The notes below the pieces were generated by a model, which had not been told where the DNA came from, ran no database searches, and saw nothing but the letters and a program-made list of their open reading frames with translations. Source: an uncultured Bryobacterales bacterium (lineage in GTDB: Bacteria > Acidobacteriota > Terriglobia > Bryobacterales > UBA6623). Taken from it: 64,000 nucleotides of DNA. The stretch's first letter is position 1, and each line of letters opens with the position of its first letter. Where the stretch lies: positions 4,359,063 through 4,423,062 of the forward strand of contig OY282420.1 in NCBI GenBank assembly GCA_958295955.1, written 5' to 3'. A program made the translations under genes and the position numbers. This document shows, one piece after another, positions 24,903 through 33,050 of this stretch.

Positions 24903-26369
24903 TCAGCGCGTCAGTGCGTCTTCTTCCCAGGGTGGGGTGGCTTCGATCAGGCGGCCCAGCTCGGGGTCCCGTTCGAGGATGCGCTCGCGCATTTCCCAGG
25001 CGACCTTGCGGTAGGCGATGTGCCCCTTCACGCCCGACCGCACCCGGCTGATATATTCGGCCTCGGCGAAGTCCATTTTGTACAGCGACCGGCAGCGCGT
25101 CGCGAAGGGCAGCAGGTAATGCGACGCGGGTTCCGACGCCGCGGCGATACGCTCGCGGGCGGACCGGGCGCGGGCGAGGGCTTGATCGTAGCGCTCGCCG
25201 ACTCCGGCGACGTCCACCAGGTCGGGCCGCATGCAGCCCAACTTGTCGCTCAGCCGTTGGCGGATCTGCTGGCAGCGGCGGTGGCGGTGCAGGTCGCGGT
25301 ACGCCCCGATGTCGGTCACGACGTCGAAAATGTAGCCGTAGCCGCTGCGGAACGGCGGCGTCAGTTCATCACGCCGCGCGCGGCCCTCCAGGGCAACGTC
25401 GAGCACCTCCAGCCGCCGCGCGCGGCTCCAGCCGCTGACCGCGTCGAGAATCACGCGGAAAGGGTGCTCGGTGACCGCGTAGAGCCAACTCGCAACCGTT
25501 TCGTCGAGCGGGCCGCAAGAGGGGACGAGATCGACGTCGCGGGGCGGCTCGTATGCCCCCGGATCGAAGTTCTCGCGCGCCCAGGCGGAGACGCGCGCGT
25601 AAGCCGCGGCCGCCGCCGCATCCGGCTCGGCGTACTTGGCCAGGGTCGGAGCGACGGGCTCGCGGGCTTGCGGCTCGTCCCAGACGCAGGCCGGGGGCAC
25701 AGCGCAGGCGTCGTGCATTTCCCGCGCGATATCGCGGACTTCGCCGTATTCCGAGACGCCGAGCTTGCGCATCTGCTTTTCCAGCGTGCGGATGCTGGTG
25801 ACTTGGCCGATGTTGGTCGAAATACCGGTGAAGAGCAGATACCGGGCGACATCGTAGGCGCGGGCGTCGATGGTGCGGCGGTAGGCGCCGGCCTTCATGC
25901 CGTCCGGCCGGGGAAGCGTTTCAGTGAGATAGCCGCGCAGGGACGCATGGAGAGCAAGATAGGCGTCGAGCAACTCGCGGGCGGCTTGCCGGTAAACAGT
26001 CTTGGCGGCGCCGGTCAATTCCGCGGGAGCAACGACTTTGCCCAGCGAGAAATCCTGATAGCGGCTGGATTTGGCTTGGCCGTCCCAGAGTTGCTCGTCC
26101 TCGATCTCGATTGCGGCCAGTTCCGAGATGCCTTCGAAGCAGAAGATGCAGTGCCCGAGGTCGGCGATCGAGGCATGGCCGTACTGGAAGTAGAAGCTGT
26201 CGAGGAATTTTTCCGAATCGTGCCCGCGCACCCACTCCAGGCTGTCCCTGACGGAATCGGCGGAGCGGCTGTAGCGGGCGAGGGCGTAGGCGCTTTTTTC
26301 GGGCGGCATAGGCGCAACGACCACGACCCGCCGGTCAGGCTGCGATAATGTTGTTCTGCTCTCTGCCAT
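24903..26369 (-). CDS. Tandem ThyX-like (FAD-dependent thymidylate synthase family) protein
   Basis: At 488 residues this is about twice normal ThyX length and looks like two ThyX-type halves joined. The N-terminal half has FYFQYGHASIADLGHCIF, FEGISELAAIEIEDEQLWDG and SSRYQDF (101-107), which recalls the S-x-R-Y end of the ThyX motif, but lacks the RHR. The C-terminal half has RHRRCQQ (R362-H363-R364) without the following serines. The ThyX signature is therefore split between halves. It may be an active pseudo-dimer or a homologue with another flavin/nucleotide role. It is divergent from the aldehyde dehydrogenase gene; its start overlaps the short motif at 26368-26385. Confidence 0.78.
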   Translation of the reverse strand: MAESRTTLSQPDRRVVVVAPMPPEKSAYALARYSRSADSVRDSLEWVRGHDSEKFLDSFYFQYGHASIADLGHCIFCFEGISELAAIEIEDEQLWDGQAKSSRYQDFSLGKVVAPAELTGAAKTVYRQAARELLDAYLALHASLRGYLTETLPRPDGMKAGAYRRTIDARAYDVARYLLFTGISTNIGQVTSIRTLEKQMRKLGVSEYGEVRDIAREMHDACAVPPACVWDEPQAREPVAPTLAKYAEPDAAAAAAYARVSAWARENFDPGAYEPPRDVDLVPSCGPLDETVASWLYAVTEHPFRVILDAVSGWSRARRLEVLDVALEGRARRDELTPPFRSGYGYIFDVVTDIGAYRDLHRHRRCQQIRQRLSDKLGCMRPDLVDVAGVGERYDQALARARSARERIAAASEPASHYLLPFATRCRSLYKMDFAEAEYISRVRSGVKGHIAYRKVAWEMRERILERDPELGRLIEATPPWEEDALTR

Positions 26370-26385
26370 TCACTAACCACTATCC
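26368..26385. repeat. Short interspersed motif ATTCACTAACCACTATCC
   Basis: Matches the motif at 21580-21597 in 16 of 18 positions (ATTCACTATCAACTATCC there). It sits between divergent genes. Its role is unknown. Confidence 0.4.
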
Positions 26386-26409
26386 ACTAATCGGGAAGGA
26401 AAACATACC

Positions 26410-27822
26410 ATGCAGATGCTCGTCGCCGGAGACTGGACGGACGGCTCGGACGCCATCCCTGTAATCAACCCTTACGACAACAGCGAGATCGACACCGTTC
26501 CGCGCGCGACGGCCGAGGATATCGAGCGGGCCGTCGGTTACGCCGTAAAAGGCGCGGAAAAAATCAGGAAGACGACCGGATACGACCGCTATCACATCTT
26601 GATGCGCGCCGCCGAGTTGATGATCGAGCGCCGGGAAGACCTTGCTCGCACCATCACGCTGGAAGAAGGCAAGATCATCGGCGAGGCGCGGCTCGAAGTC
26701 GATCGGGCGCGCGAGACGATTGTTTGCTCGGCCGAAGAGGCGAAGCGTCTGGGCGCGGAAGTCGTCCCGCTCGACGGCGCCCCCGGCGGCGGGAACAAGT
26801 TCGGCTTTACGCTGCGGGTGCCTTGCGGGGTCGTGCTGGCCATTACCCCGTTCAATTTCCCGCTCAATCTGGTTTGCCACAAGGTCGGTCCGGCGTTCGC
26901 GGCGGGCAACAGCGTCATTGTCAAGCCGGCGACCGACACGCCGCTGGTCGCGCTGAAGCTGGCGCGGCTGCTGCTCGACGCCGGCGCGCCGCCGGAGGCT
27001 CTTCAGGTCGTCACTGGGGGCGGGGGCGAGATCGGCGGCATACTTTGCGCGGACCCGCGCATCCGCAAGATCAGCTTTACCGGCAGCCGCGATGTCGGCG
27101 AAAGCATCTGCCGCGCCGCCGGGCTGAAAAAAGTCACCATGGAATTGGGCAGCAACGCCCCGGTGATCGTCTTGCCCGACGCGGACATCGAAAAGGCGGC
27201 GAAGGCCATCGCGGTCACGGGTTACGCCAACGCGGGCCAGGTTTGCATCAGCGCGCAGCGGATTTTGACGCACAACGACATCTACGGCGATCTGTTGCAT
27301 TGCCTGTCGTCGGAAGTCGAGGGCCTGACCACCGGCAACCCGTTCGACGAAGGCGTCCGGCTGGGACCGATGGTGCGCGAGCGCGACGCCGAGCGCGTGC
27401 AAGCGTGGATTCAGGAAGCGGCGCGGGCCGGGGGGCGGCTGATCCGCGGCGGAGAGCGGCAAGGCGCAGTGGTGCAGCCGGCGATCGTGGCCGACGTGGA
27501 CCGGGAAATGAGAATCTCGTGCGAGGAGTTGTTCGGTCCGGCGGTGGGGCTGACGCCCTTCGAGTCGGTGGACGACGCCATTGCGAGCGCCAATGCGACG
27601 AATTACGGCTTGTCGGCGGCCGTTTTCACCGAGAATCTGACCAACGCCATGCGCTTCGCCCGCGAGGTCGAGTCGGGCAACATTCATATCAACTGGGGAT
27701 CGCAGTGGCGGGCGGACCTGATGCCCTACGGCGGACTGAAAGAGAGCGGCTTCGGCAAGGAAGGCCCCAAATACGCGGTCGAGGAAATGACCGAAACCAA
27801 GATGGTCGTCATGCACCTGTAG
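26410..27822 (+). CDS. NAD(P)-dependent aldehyde dehydrogenase
   Basis: This 470-residue ALDH-superfamily protein has ITPFNFPLNLVCHKVGPAFAAGN, FTGSRDVGE, general base Glu (TMELGSNAP, E245) and nucleophile Cys (YANAGQVCIS, C279), then EELFGPAV, ATNYGLSAAVFT and GGLKESGFGKEGPKYAVEEMTE. The overall pattern resembles phosphorylating-independent glyceraldehyde-3-phosphate, lactaldehyde or sulfolactaldehyde dehydrogenases rather than betaine aldehyde dehydrogenases, but specificity cannot be fixed. The start has the purine-rich GGGAAGGAAAAC upstream. It is followed by 242 bp with no recognisable gene before the antiporter. Confidence 0.92.
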   Translation: MQMLVAGDWTDGSDAIPVINPYDNSEIDTVPRATAEDIERAVGYAVKGAEKIRKTTGYDRYHILMRAAELMIERREDLARTITLEEGKIIGEARLEVDRARETIVCSAEEAKRLGAEVVPLDGAPGGGNKFGFTLRVPCGVVLAITPFNFPLNLVCHKVGPAFAAGNSVIVKPATDTPLVALKLARLLLDAGAPPEALQVVTGGGGEIGGILCADPRIRKISFTGSRDVGESICRAAGLKKVTMELGSNAPVIVLPDADIEKAAKAIAVTGYANAGQVCISAQRILTHNDIYGDLLHCLSSEVEGLTTGNPFDEGVRLGPMVRERDAERVQAWIQEAARAGGRLIRGGERQGAVVQPAIVADVDREMRISCEELFGPAVGLTPFESVDDAIASANATNYGLSAAVFTENLTNAMRFAREVESGNIHINWGSQWRADLMPYGGLKESGFGKEGPKYAVEEMTETKMVVMHL

Positions 27823-28064
27823 TCGGCCCGCGCGGACTCCGGCTTGCTCGACGGCGGCGCCCTCGCCGGCTTTCTCGCGGGACGTATGCGCGTTTCGCCC
27901 CGCAAGGTGCTACTTTAGAAGCGATAGATCGAGAACGGCGAAGATGCGCGGGCGCGGGTCTGTCCGAGCCTGCGGTCGCGTCGAATCGCCGGAAAATCCG
28001 CCGCGACGCATTTCGGCTTCTGCCGTTTCTCGAAGTTCCCCCGATCGAAAAGCTCTCGTAGGAA

Positions 28065-29375
28065 ATGCGTACTCTTGGCGTCAAGGCGCTCGCGCTGTGT
28101 GTCGTTGCAGCCGTTGCGGCGTTCGCCGCCGGCGGTGACGGCGCCGAGGCGGGGGGACACGGCGGAATCTCGTCGTTCCTGTTCGGTCTTGTCGCCATTC
28201 TTCTGGCCGCCAAGATCGGCGGCGAGCTCTTCGAGCGCATGGATCAACCCGCCGTGCTCGGCGAACTGCTGTTCGGCGTGCTCATGGGCAACGCGGGGCT
28301 TTTCGGATTCCATGCGTTCGATGCCCTGAAAACGGATGCGGGGCTGGCCATTGCCGCCGAGGTCGGCGTGATTCTGCTGCTGTTCGAGGTCGGCCTGGAA
28401 AGCAACGTGGACGAGTTGCTGGCCGTGGGCCGCTCGGCCATGCTGGTGGCGTTTCTTGGCATCGTCGCTCCGATTGCCTTGGGGTATGGAGTTTCGGCGT
28501 TTTTCTTGCCGGAGTCCACGGCTTGGTACGTCCACCTGTTCGTCGGCGCCACGTTGGCCGCTACGAGCGTCGGCATCACGGCCCGGGTGCTCAAAGACCT
28601 GCACAAGATGGACACCAAAGAGGCGCGCATCATCCTGGGGGCCGCCGTCGTGGACGACGTGCTCGGGCTGGTTATCCTGGCGGTCGTCTCGGGATTGGTG
28701 AAGTCCATCGACAGCGGCGGGGGAATGTCGCTGCTGCCGGTTCTGACGATTATCGGCAAGGCGGCGGCGTTCCTGGTCGTCGGGGTCGTTGCCGGCCGGG
28801 TGTTCGCCCGGCGTATGCTGCGCATCGGCTCGCGCGCCAAGACGGCGGGCATGCCCATCGTGCTGAGCGCGGCCTTTTGCTTCTCGATGGCGGCGCTTGC
28901 GGAGACCATCGGCCTGGCCGCGATTGTCGGCGCTTTCACCGCGGGGCTCGTGCTCGACGACACGTTCTACAGCGGCTACCGCGAGATGCGCAGCCGCAAA
29001 ATCGAAGAAGCGCTGTTTCCGCTCGGCGCAATTTTCGTTCCGGTGTTTTTCGTATTGATGGGGATCGGGGTCGATCTGCGCTCGTTCGGATCGCTGTCGG
29101 TGCTGCGGTTTGCCTGCGGACTCAGCGTGGCCGCGGTGATCGGCAAGCAGATTTGCTCGCTGGGAATCCTGGAGAAGGGGGTGAACCGTTGGGCCGTGGG
29201 CGTGGGCATGATTCCGCGCGGCGAGGTCGGCTTGATCTTTGCCGGCATCGGGGCTTCGCTTTCCGTCGGCGGCGAGCCCGTGTTCACGCCGCAGATTTTT
29301 TCGGCAATGGTGGTGATGGTGATGGTCACCACCCTGGCGACCCCGCCGCTGTTGAAGAAATTGTTCTCGAAGTAG
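28065..29375 (+). CDS. CPA2-family cation/proton antiporter (Kef/NapA-like)
   Basis: This 436-residue integral membrane protein has a signal-like first helix and about 12 further helices. Family marks: QPAVLGELLFGVLMGN, AEVGVILLLFEVGLE, ATLAATSVGITARVLKD, the ion-site aspartates in GAAVVDDVLGLVILA, and FFVLMGIGVD near the end. It exchanges Na+ or K+ for H+. There is no RCK/TrkA-N regulatory domain, so it is a short Kef/NapA/GerN-type form. The Shine-Dalgarno-like TAGGAA lies immediately before ATG 28065. Confidence 0.9.
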   Translation: MRTLGVKALALCVVAAVAAFAAGGDGAEAGGHGGISSFLFGLVAILLAAKIGGELFERMDQPAVLGELLFGVLMGNAGLFGFHAFDALKTDAGLAIAAEVGVILLLFEVGLESNVDELLAVGRSAMLVAFLGIVAPIALGYGVSAFFLPESTAWYVHLFVGATLAATSVGITARVLKDLHKMDTKEARIILGAAVVDDVLGLVILAVVSGLVKSIDSGGGMSLLPVLTIIGKAAAFLVVGVVAGRVFARRMLRIGSRAKTAGMPIVLSAAFCFSMAALAETIGLAAIVGAFTAGLVLDDTFYSGYREMRSRKIEEALFPLGAIFVPVFFVLMGIGVDLRSFGSLSVLRFACGLSVAAVIGKQICSLGILEKGVNRWAVGVGMIPRGEVGLIFAGIGASLSVGGEPVFTPQIFSAMVVMVMVTTLATPPLLKKLFSK

Positions 29376-29385
29376 TCGGATTTCT

Positions 29386-29453
29386 TGCCGCCCCGCGCAG
29401 CGGCTTGCTCTTCACTCGCCGCTCGCCACCGGCTGCGCAAGCAGCTTGGCCGG
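29386..29453. repeat. REP-like hairpin pair between antiporter and FGE genes
   Basis: Two copies of the GC-rich element: one containing CCGCGCAGCGG (29392-29402) and a diverged one, GGCTGCGCAAGCAGCTTGGCC (29431-29451), which forms a stem closed by GCAA. It lies in the convergent gap and could serve as a bidirectional transcription barrier. Confidence 0.45.
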
Positions 29454-29455
29454 GG

Positions 29456-30340
29456 CTATTCTCCGTCGGCGGCGCAGCGGAAGCCCAGGTTGTTGAGGCC
29501 GGAGTCGGGTTCGGTCATCATCCGCGCCGCCGAGCGGTAGCCCTGGCAATAGTTTTCGCTGCACAGCCAACTGCCGCCCCGCTGCACCTTTTGCGCGCCC
29601 GACGGCGGGCCTTGGGGGTTCCGCGTCGGCGATACCTGGAAGTATGTCGGCGAATACCAGTCGGCCGCCCATTCCCAGACGTTTCCGGTGATGTCGTACA
29701 GGCCGTAGACATTGGCGGGGAATTGCTTGACCGGCCCATAGCCGGCGAAACCGTCGTGGCGCAGGTCCTGCTGGGGGAAGCTGCCTTGCCAGAGATTGGC
29801 GCGGTGAACTCCGCCGGGCGTGAGTTCGTCGCCCCAGGGATAGCGGGCGCCTTCGAGCCCGCCGCGGATGGCGTACTCGAATTCCGCTTCGGTCGGCAGC
29901 CTGCGGCCCCGCCAATCGCAATACGCCGCCGCGTCTTGCCAGGAGAGATGGACGACGGGATAGTCGAGCTTGTCCTTGTACGAGGAACCCGGCCCGTCGG
30001 GATGCCGCCAGTCCGCGCCGTCGCCTTTGGTCCAGCTTTCCTGTTCGGGGTCGAAAACGCCCGACCAGCCCAGTTTTTCCGAATCCGTAACGTAGCCGGT
30101 CGCCTCGGCGAACGCGGCGTATTGCGCGTTGGTCGCCTCGTGCTCGTCCAGGTAGAAGGAGTCGAGCGCGACGCGGTGCGGAGGGCCTTCGAAGGGGAAG
30201 CCCCGATTCGTGCCCATGGTAAACTCGCCGCCTGCGATGAAAACCATGCCGCCGGTGTCGGCGGGGACGCCGCTTCCGCAAGAGACGATCGTCAGCGTCA
30301 AGCCGACCGCGCAGGGCAGAAACGTCCGATGGACAAGCAT
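29456..30340 (-). CDS. Formylglycine-generating enzyme (sulfatase maturase), predicted lipoprotein
   Basis: This 294-residue FGE/SUMF1-family protein has a lipobox-like IVSC at residues 18-21. It starts its domain with MVFIAGGEFTMGTN and has the usual RLPTEAEFEYAIRGG, YPWGDE, GLYDITGNVWEWAADWY and NNLGFRCA. GGSWLCSENYCQGYR keeps both active cysteines (C260 and C265), which many FGE-like paralogues lack, so oxidase activity converting a sulfatase Cys to formylglycine is likely. A sulfatase with the target sequence lies 2.7 kb away. TATAAT ends 7 nt before ATG 30340. Confidence 0.88.
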   Translation of the reverse strand: MLVHRTFLPCAVGLTLTIVSCGSGVPADTGGMVFIAGGEFTMGTNRGFPFEGPPHRVALDSFYLDEHEATNAQYAAFAEATGYVTDSEKLGWSGVFDPEQESWTKGDGADWRHPDGPGSSYKDKLDYPVVHLSWQDAAAYCDWRGRRLPTEAEFEYAIRGGLEGARYPWGDELTPGGVHRANLWQGSFPQQDLRHDGFAGYGPVKQFPANVYGLYDITGNVWEWAADWYSPTYFQVSPTRNPQGPPSGAQKVQRGGSWLCSENYCQGYRSAARMMTEPDSGLNNLGFRCAADGE

Positions 30341-30347
30341 TCGCCGT

Positions 30348-30353
30348 ATTATA
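30348..30353 (-). promoter_or_regulatory. -10 hexamer TATAAT for the FGE gene
   Basis: Perfect TATAAT on the minus strand, 7 nt before ATG 30340; predicts a leaderless message. Confidence 0.5.
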
Positions 30354-30505
30354 GCGGCGGCGCGGCAACGCGAGCCGGTCCGGCGTCACTATTGCCGCCG
30401 TATAACGGGCGCGGTGGAACAGCCGGACGAGAAACGGCAAGCCCGCAGGGTCTCGTTGGCGGCCGGCCGGTTTCGATGACCGTCGAGCCAAAATCCGACA
30501 GACCG

Positions 30506-32881
30506 CTAGCGGGCGATCCAGACGGGCGAGCTCCAGGCGTACTTGCCGGTATCGCCGCGGCCGGGCTGCAAAATCGGCTGCCGTCCCTTGAGCCGGACGC
30601 GCACGTAATAGTAGGTTCCGGGTTCCGCGCCGGCAGTGTCGCGGTAGTCGAACGCGGCGCTGGTCGTTGCTCCCTCGGGGACGTGGGTAAAGATATAGGC
30701 GCCGTTGCGCACGACCTCGATCTTTTCCACCGCGGAGCGCGCCTTGACCTTGACCGACAAATGCGGCGGCGCCGATCCGCCGGCGGCGTCTCCGCCCTGA
30801 AACACGCCGTTGACGCGGAAATCGAGCAGCAGCGGCTCGCCGCCGCGGACGGCGAAGCTGCGCCGGCTGCGCAGCGCCTCGATCACCGATTCGCGGCTGA
30901 GCTCCTTGGCGAAGACCCCGAACATGCCGGTGTCGTAGCCGCTGATGCCGTCGTGCCGGTCACTCGACCCGACGAAACCGAACTTCTTGCCGTAGGCCAA
31001 GCCGTCCTGAATGGAGCTTTTCCCTACCGGAGGACGGCGCAGCCAGTCCGGGACGGCGCGCGACTTGTCGTAGGTTTCGTAAACCCCGTGGCCGGAGACG
31101 ATTTCCATGACCGGCTCGGCAACAGGGTCGTGTTTCGACCAGTCCATCACGCCCCACGGGGCGCCGACGTGGTGCGCCCAGTCGATGGCGTTCTCGCCCG
31201 CCAGCAGGCGGTGCAACTCCTCGACCTCGTTGCTGGCCGGGTCGGTGATGCGGAAGATCGGTGAGTAGGGCCGTGAGAAAACGATGGTGCGGTCGCCGTA
31301 GCGGCGGCGGCCGGCGGCGTTGCCGCTCCACTCGTAGCTGCTGAAGCCCGCGAAGCGGCCGGGCGCGGAGAGCACCTTGGCGTATGCCTGCTCGACGCGG
31401 TATTTCGAGTTGGTCATCGAGGGCCAGTCGTGATCGGAAGTCGCGCCGAAATCGAGCACGCCCGATTGCATGGCGTTGAGATAGTAGCGGTCGGTCCAGA
31501 ACTCTATTTCGCGGTCGCCGGGGTATTCGCTCAAATGGGTGTGCAACTCGCCGTAGTAGAGCGTGTAGCTTTCGCCGTCGATCACAAGTGTCTCGCGGGG
31601 AGCGCGGGCGGGCATGCCCCCGGCGCCGGCTTCTTGCCGCCGCTCGCTTAACGGCCCCGCTTGCGCGGGCGCCGAAAAAACCGCTTGCGCGGAGGGCATG
31701 GGGGGACGGCGGTAAACCATCATGTCGGTGGCGTGCCAGAACGATCCGTCAGGGGCGAAGCGCGGCGCGCGGTAGCCGATGGCCGTGCCGAGCGCGAAGG
31801 GCTGGAGTGTGCGGCCGTCGTACCAGGCGCCGGCGGACGCGGGAGTGCGGCCGGCGCGGTAGCCGGGGTTGCCCGGCGCGTACGAGGCCGTCCGCTGGAA
31901 AAACCAAAAGCGGCCGGAGGGGTCGATCTGGAATTCGTCGAGGCGGTTCATTTGCGCGACGAAATTCGCGGCGGCGGGCGGCAGCGCGAGGCGTTGCTCC
32001 CCGCTGAAACCGCCGACGCGCTTCGAGGCGTGAATCCAGACGGCGCCGTCGGAGGCCAAGCGGATCATCGGACGCTGCTCGTTCTCGGGCGAAGCGAAGA
32101 AGGCGGTTTCGGCGGACCAGCGCCCGTTCCTCAAGGCGCGGATATAGACGTCGTAATCGCCGTCCATCCAGCGGTCGAAGGCCAGCCAGACGGTTCCGTC
32201 CGCGGCCGCCGCCAGGTTGGGGCGGAAATTGAAGCCTGCATCGGCGGTGAGCAGCTCGAAGCTCCATTTGCCGTCCGCCAGAGACGCGGCGGCGATGCGC
32301 GCGGCGCCCTTGCGGGCGGATTCCCAGGCCACCAGCGGCGCGCCGTCGGGGCGCACGGCAACGGTCGGGCGCAGGTCAGGTCCTGCCGGCCCGCGCAAGC
32401 GGCTTTGTCCGGTGCTGAGGCGCGAGACGGGGCCGAAGGCCGCGCCGTCCCAGTGGCGGGCGTAGATGTCCCAATCCTGCTCGACAGCGTTGAATTCGGC
32501 CCAGGCAATCCACAGCCCGCCGTTGCCGTCGGCGGCCGCGGCGGGATTGTAAACGTAGCCGTCCCGCTCGTTGACCTTGGCGATGGACGTCCAATGGTCG
32601 CCTTGCCAGCGGCCGAGAGAGATGAATTGACGGGTTGCGTTGCGGGTATCGACGTCGTTCGATTGCACGCCGACGGTATAGATCGCGCCCTCGCTGTCGA
32701 AGACGATGCTGCGGCATTCCTCGCGCACGGTGGGCTGGAAGCGGTGACCGTCCTGCTGCGAGTAGATATCGAGGTAGGCGTACTCGACCTCCGGCGCCGG
32801 CTGCGCGGCCGCCTGCTGCGCCCCCAGCGCCGCGATCGGAAAAACAAGGGCGAGCCGCAGAGAGAGCAACGGAATCTTCAT
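30506..32881 (-). CDS. Secreted propeller plus DUF3604 (PHP-like) protein, copy 1
   Basis: This 791-residue protein has a signal peptide (LVFPIAALGAQQAAAQP). Residues about 30-400 look like a sialidase-type propeller with repeated units such as GGLWIAWAEFN, GAPLVAWESARKGA, GTVWLAFDRWMDGDYDVYI. From residue about 440 a DUF3604/PHP-type domain begins with YYGELHTHLSEYPGD, followed by DFGATSDHDW, WAHHVGAP, VGSSDRHDG and SRRSFAVRGGEP; the His/Asp clusters suggest a metal-dependent hydrolase. The C-terminus has a beta-sandwich-like region. The substrate is unknown. It is a paralogue of the protein at 52348-54873. Two REP-like cores fall within its coding sequence. Confidence 0.85.
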   Translation of the reverse strand: MKIPLLSLRLALVFPIAALGAQQAAAQPAPEVEYAYLDIYSQQDGHRFQPTVREECRSIVFDSEGAIYTVGVQSNDVDTRNATRQFISLGRWQGDHWTSIAKVNERDGYVYNPAAAADGNGGLWIAWAEFNAVEQDWDIYARHWDGAAFGPVSRLSTGQSRLRGPAGPDLRPTVAVRPDGAPLVAWESARKGAARIAAASLADGKWSFELLTADAGFNFRPNLAAAADGTVWLAFDRWMDGDYDVYIRALRNGRWSAETAFFASPENEQRPMIRLASDGAVWIHASKRVGGFSGEQRLALPPAAANFVAQMNRLDEFQIDPSGRFWFFQRTASYAPGNPGYRAGRTPASAGAWYDGRTLQPFALGTAIGYRAPRFAPDGSFWHATDMMVYRRPPMPSAQAVFSAPAQAGPLSERRQEAGAGGMPARAPRETLVIDGESYTLYYGELHTHLSEYPGDREIEFWTDRYYLNAMQSGVLDFGATSDHDWPSMTNSKYRVEQAYAKVLSAPGRFAGFSSYEWSGNAAGRRRYGDRTIVFSRPYSPIFRITDPASNEVEELHRLLAGENAIDWAHHVGAPWGVMDWSKHDPVAEPVMEIVSGHGVYETYDKSRAVPDWLRRPPVGKSSIQDGLAYGKKFGFVGSSDRHDGISGYDTGMFGVFAKELSRESVIEALRSRRSFAVRGGEPLLLDFRVNGVFQGGDAAGGSAPPHLSVKVKARSAVEKIEVVRNGAYIFTHVPEGATTSAAFDYRDTAGAEPGTYYYVRVRLKGRQPILQPGRGDTGKYAWSSPVWIAR
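31653..31692. repeat. REP-like cores inside the DUF3604 gene
   Basis: Two inverted-orientation cores, CCCCGCTTGCGCGGGC (31655-31670 region) and CCGCTTGCGCGG (31681-31692), fall in a low-complexity stretch between the propeller and PHP-like domains. A third core, CCGCGCAAGCGG, lies at about 32391-32402 in the same gene. Confidence 0.4.
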
Positions 32882-32890
32882 GGCGACTCG

Positions 32891-32896
32891 ATTCTA
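32891..32896 (-). promoter_or_regulatory. -10-like hexamer TAGAAT for DUF3604 copy 1
   Basis: TAGAAT on the minus strand, 9 nt before ATG 32881. Confidence 0.4.
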
Positions 32897-33050
32897 CAAC
32901 GCCCGCCGCGTTGGGAACAAAGTTTCGACCGGACGCCCGCGGCATGACAAGGAGAATCTGTTGCGCCGTCGGTCGGAGCCGGAGTAACTTGGAGCGTGCC
33001 TTGCCGCGGCAGGCCTGCCGCTTAAAGCCGAAAGGAAATACAAAGCGCCG

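Noticed and set aside
27823..28064. Possible riboswitch before the cation/proton antiporter
   Set aside because: I searched the 242-bp leader by eye and found no recognisable conserved riboswitch core.
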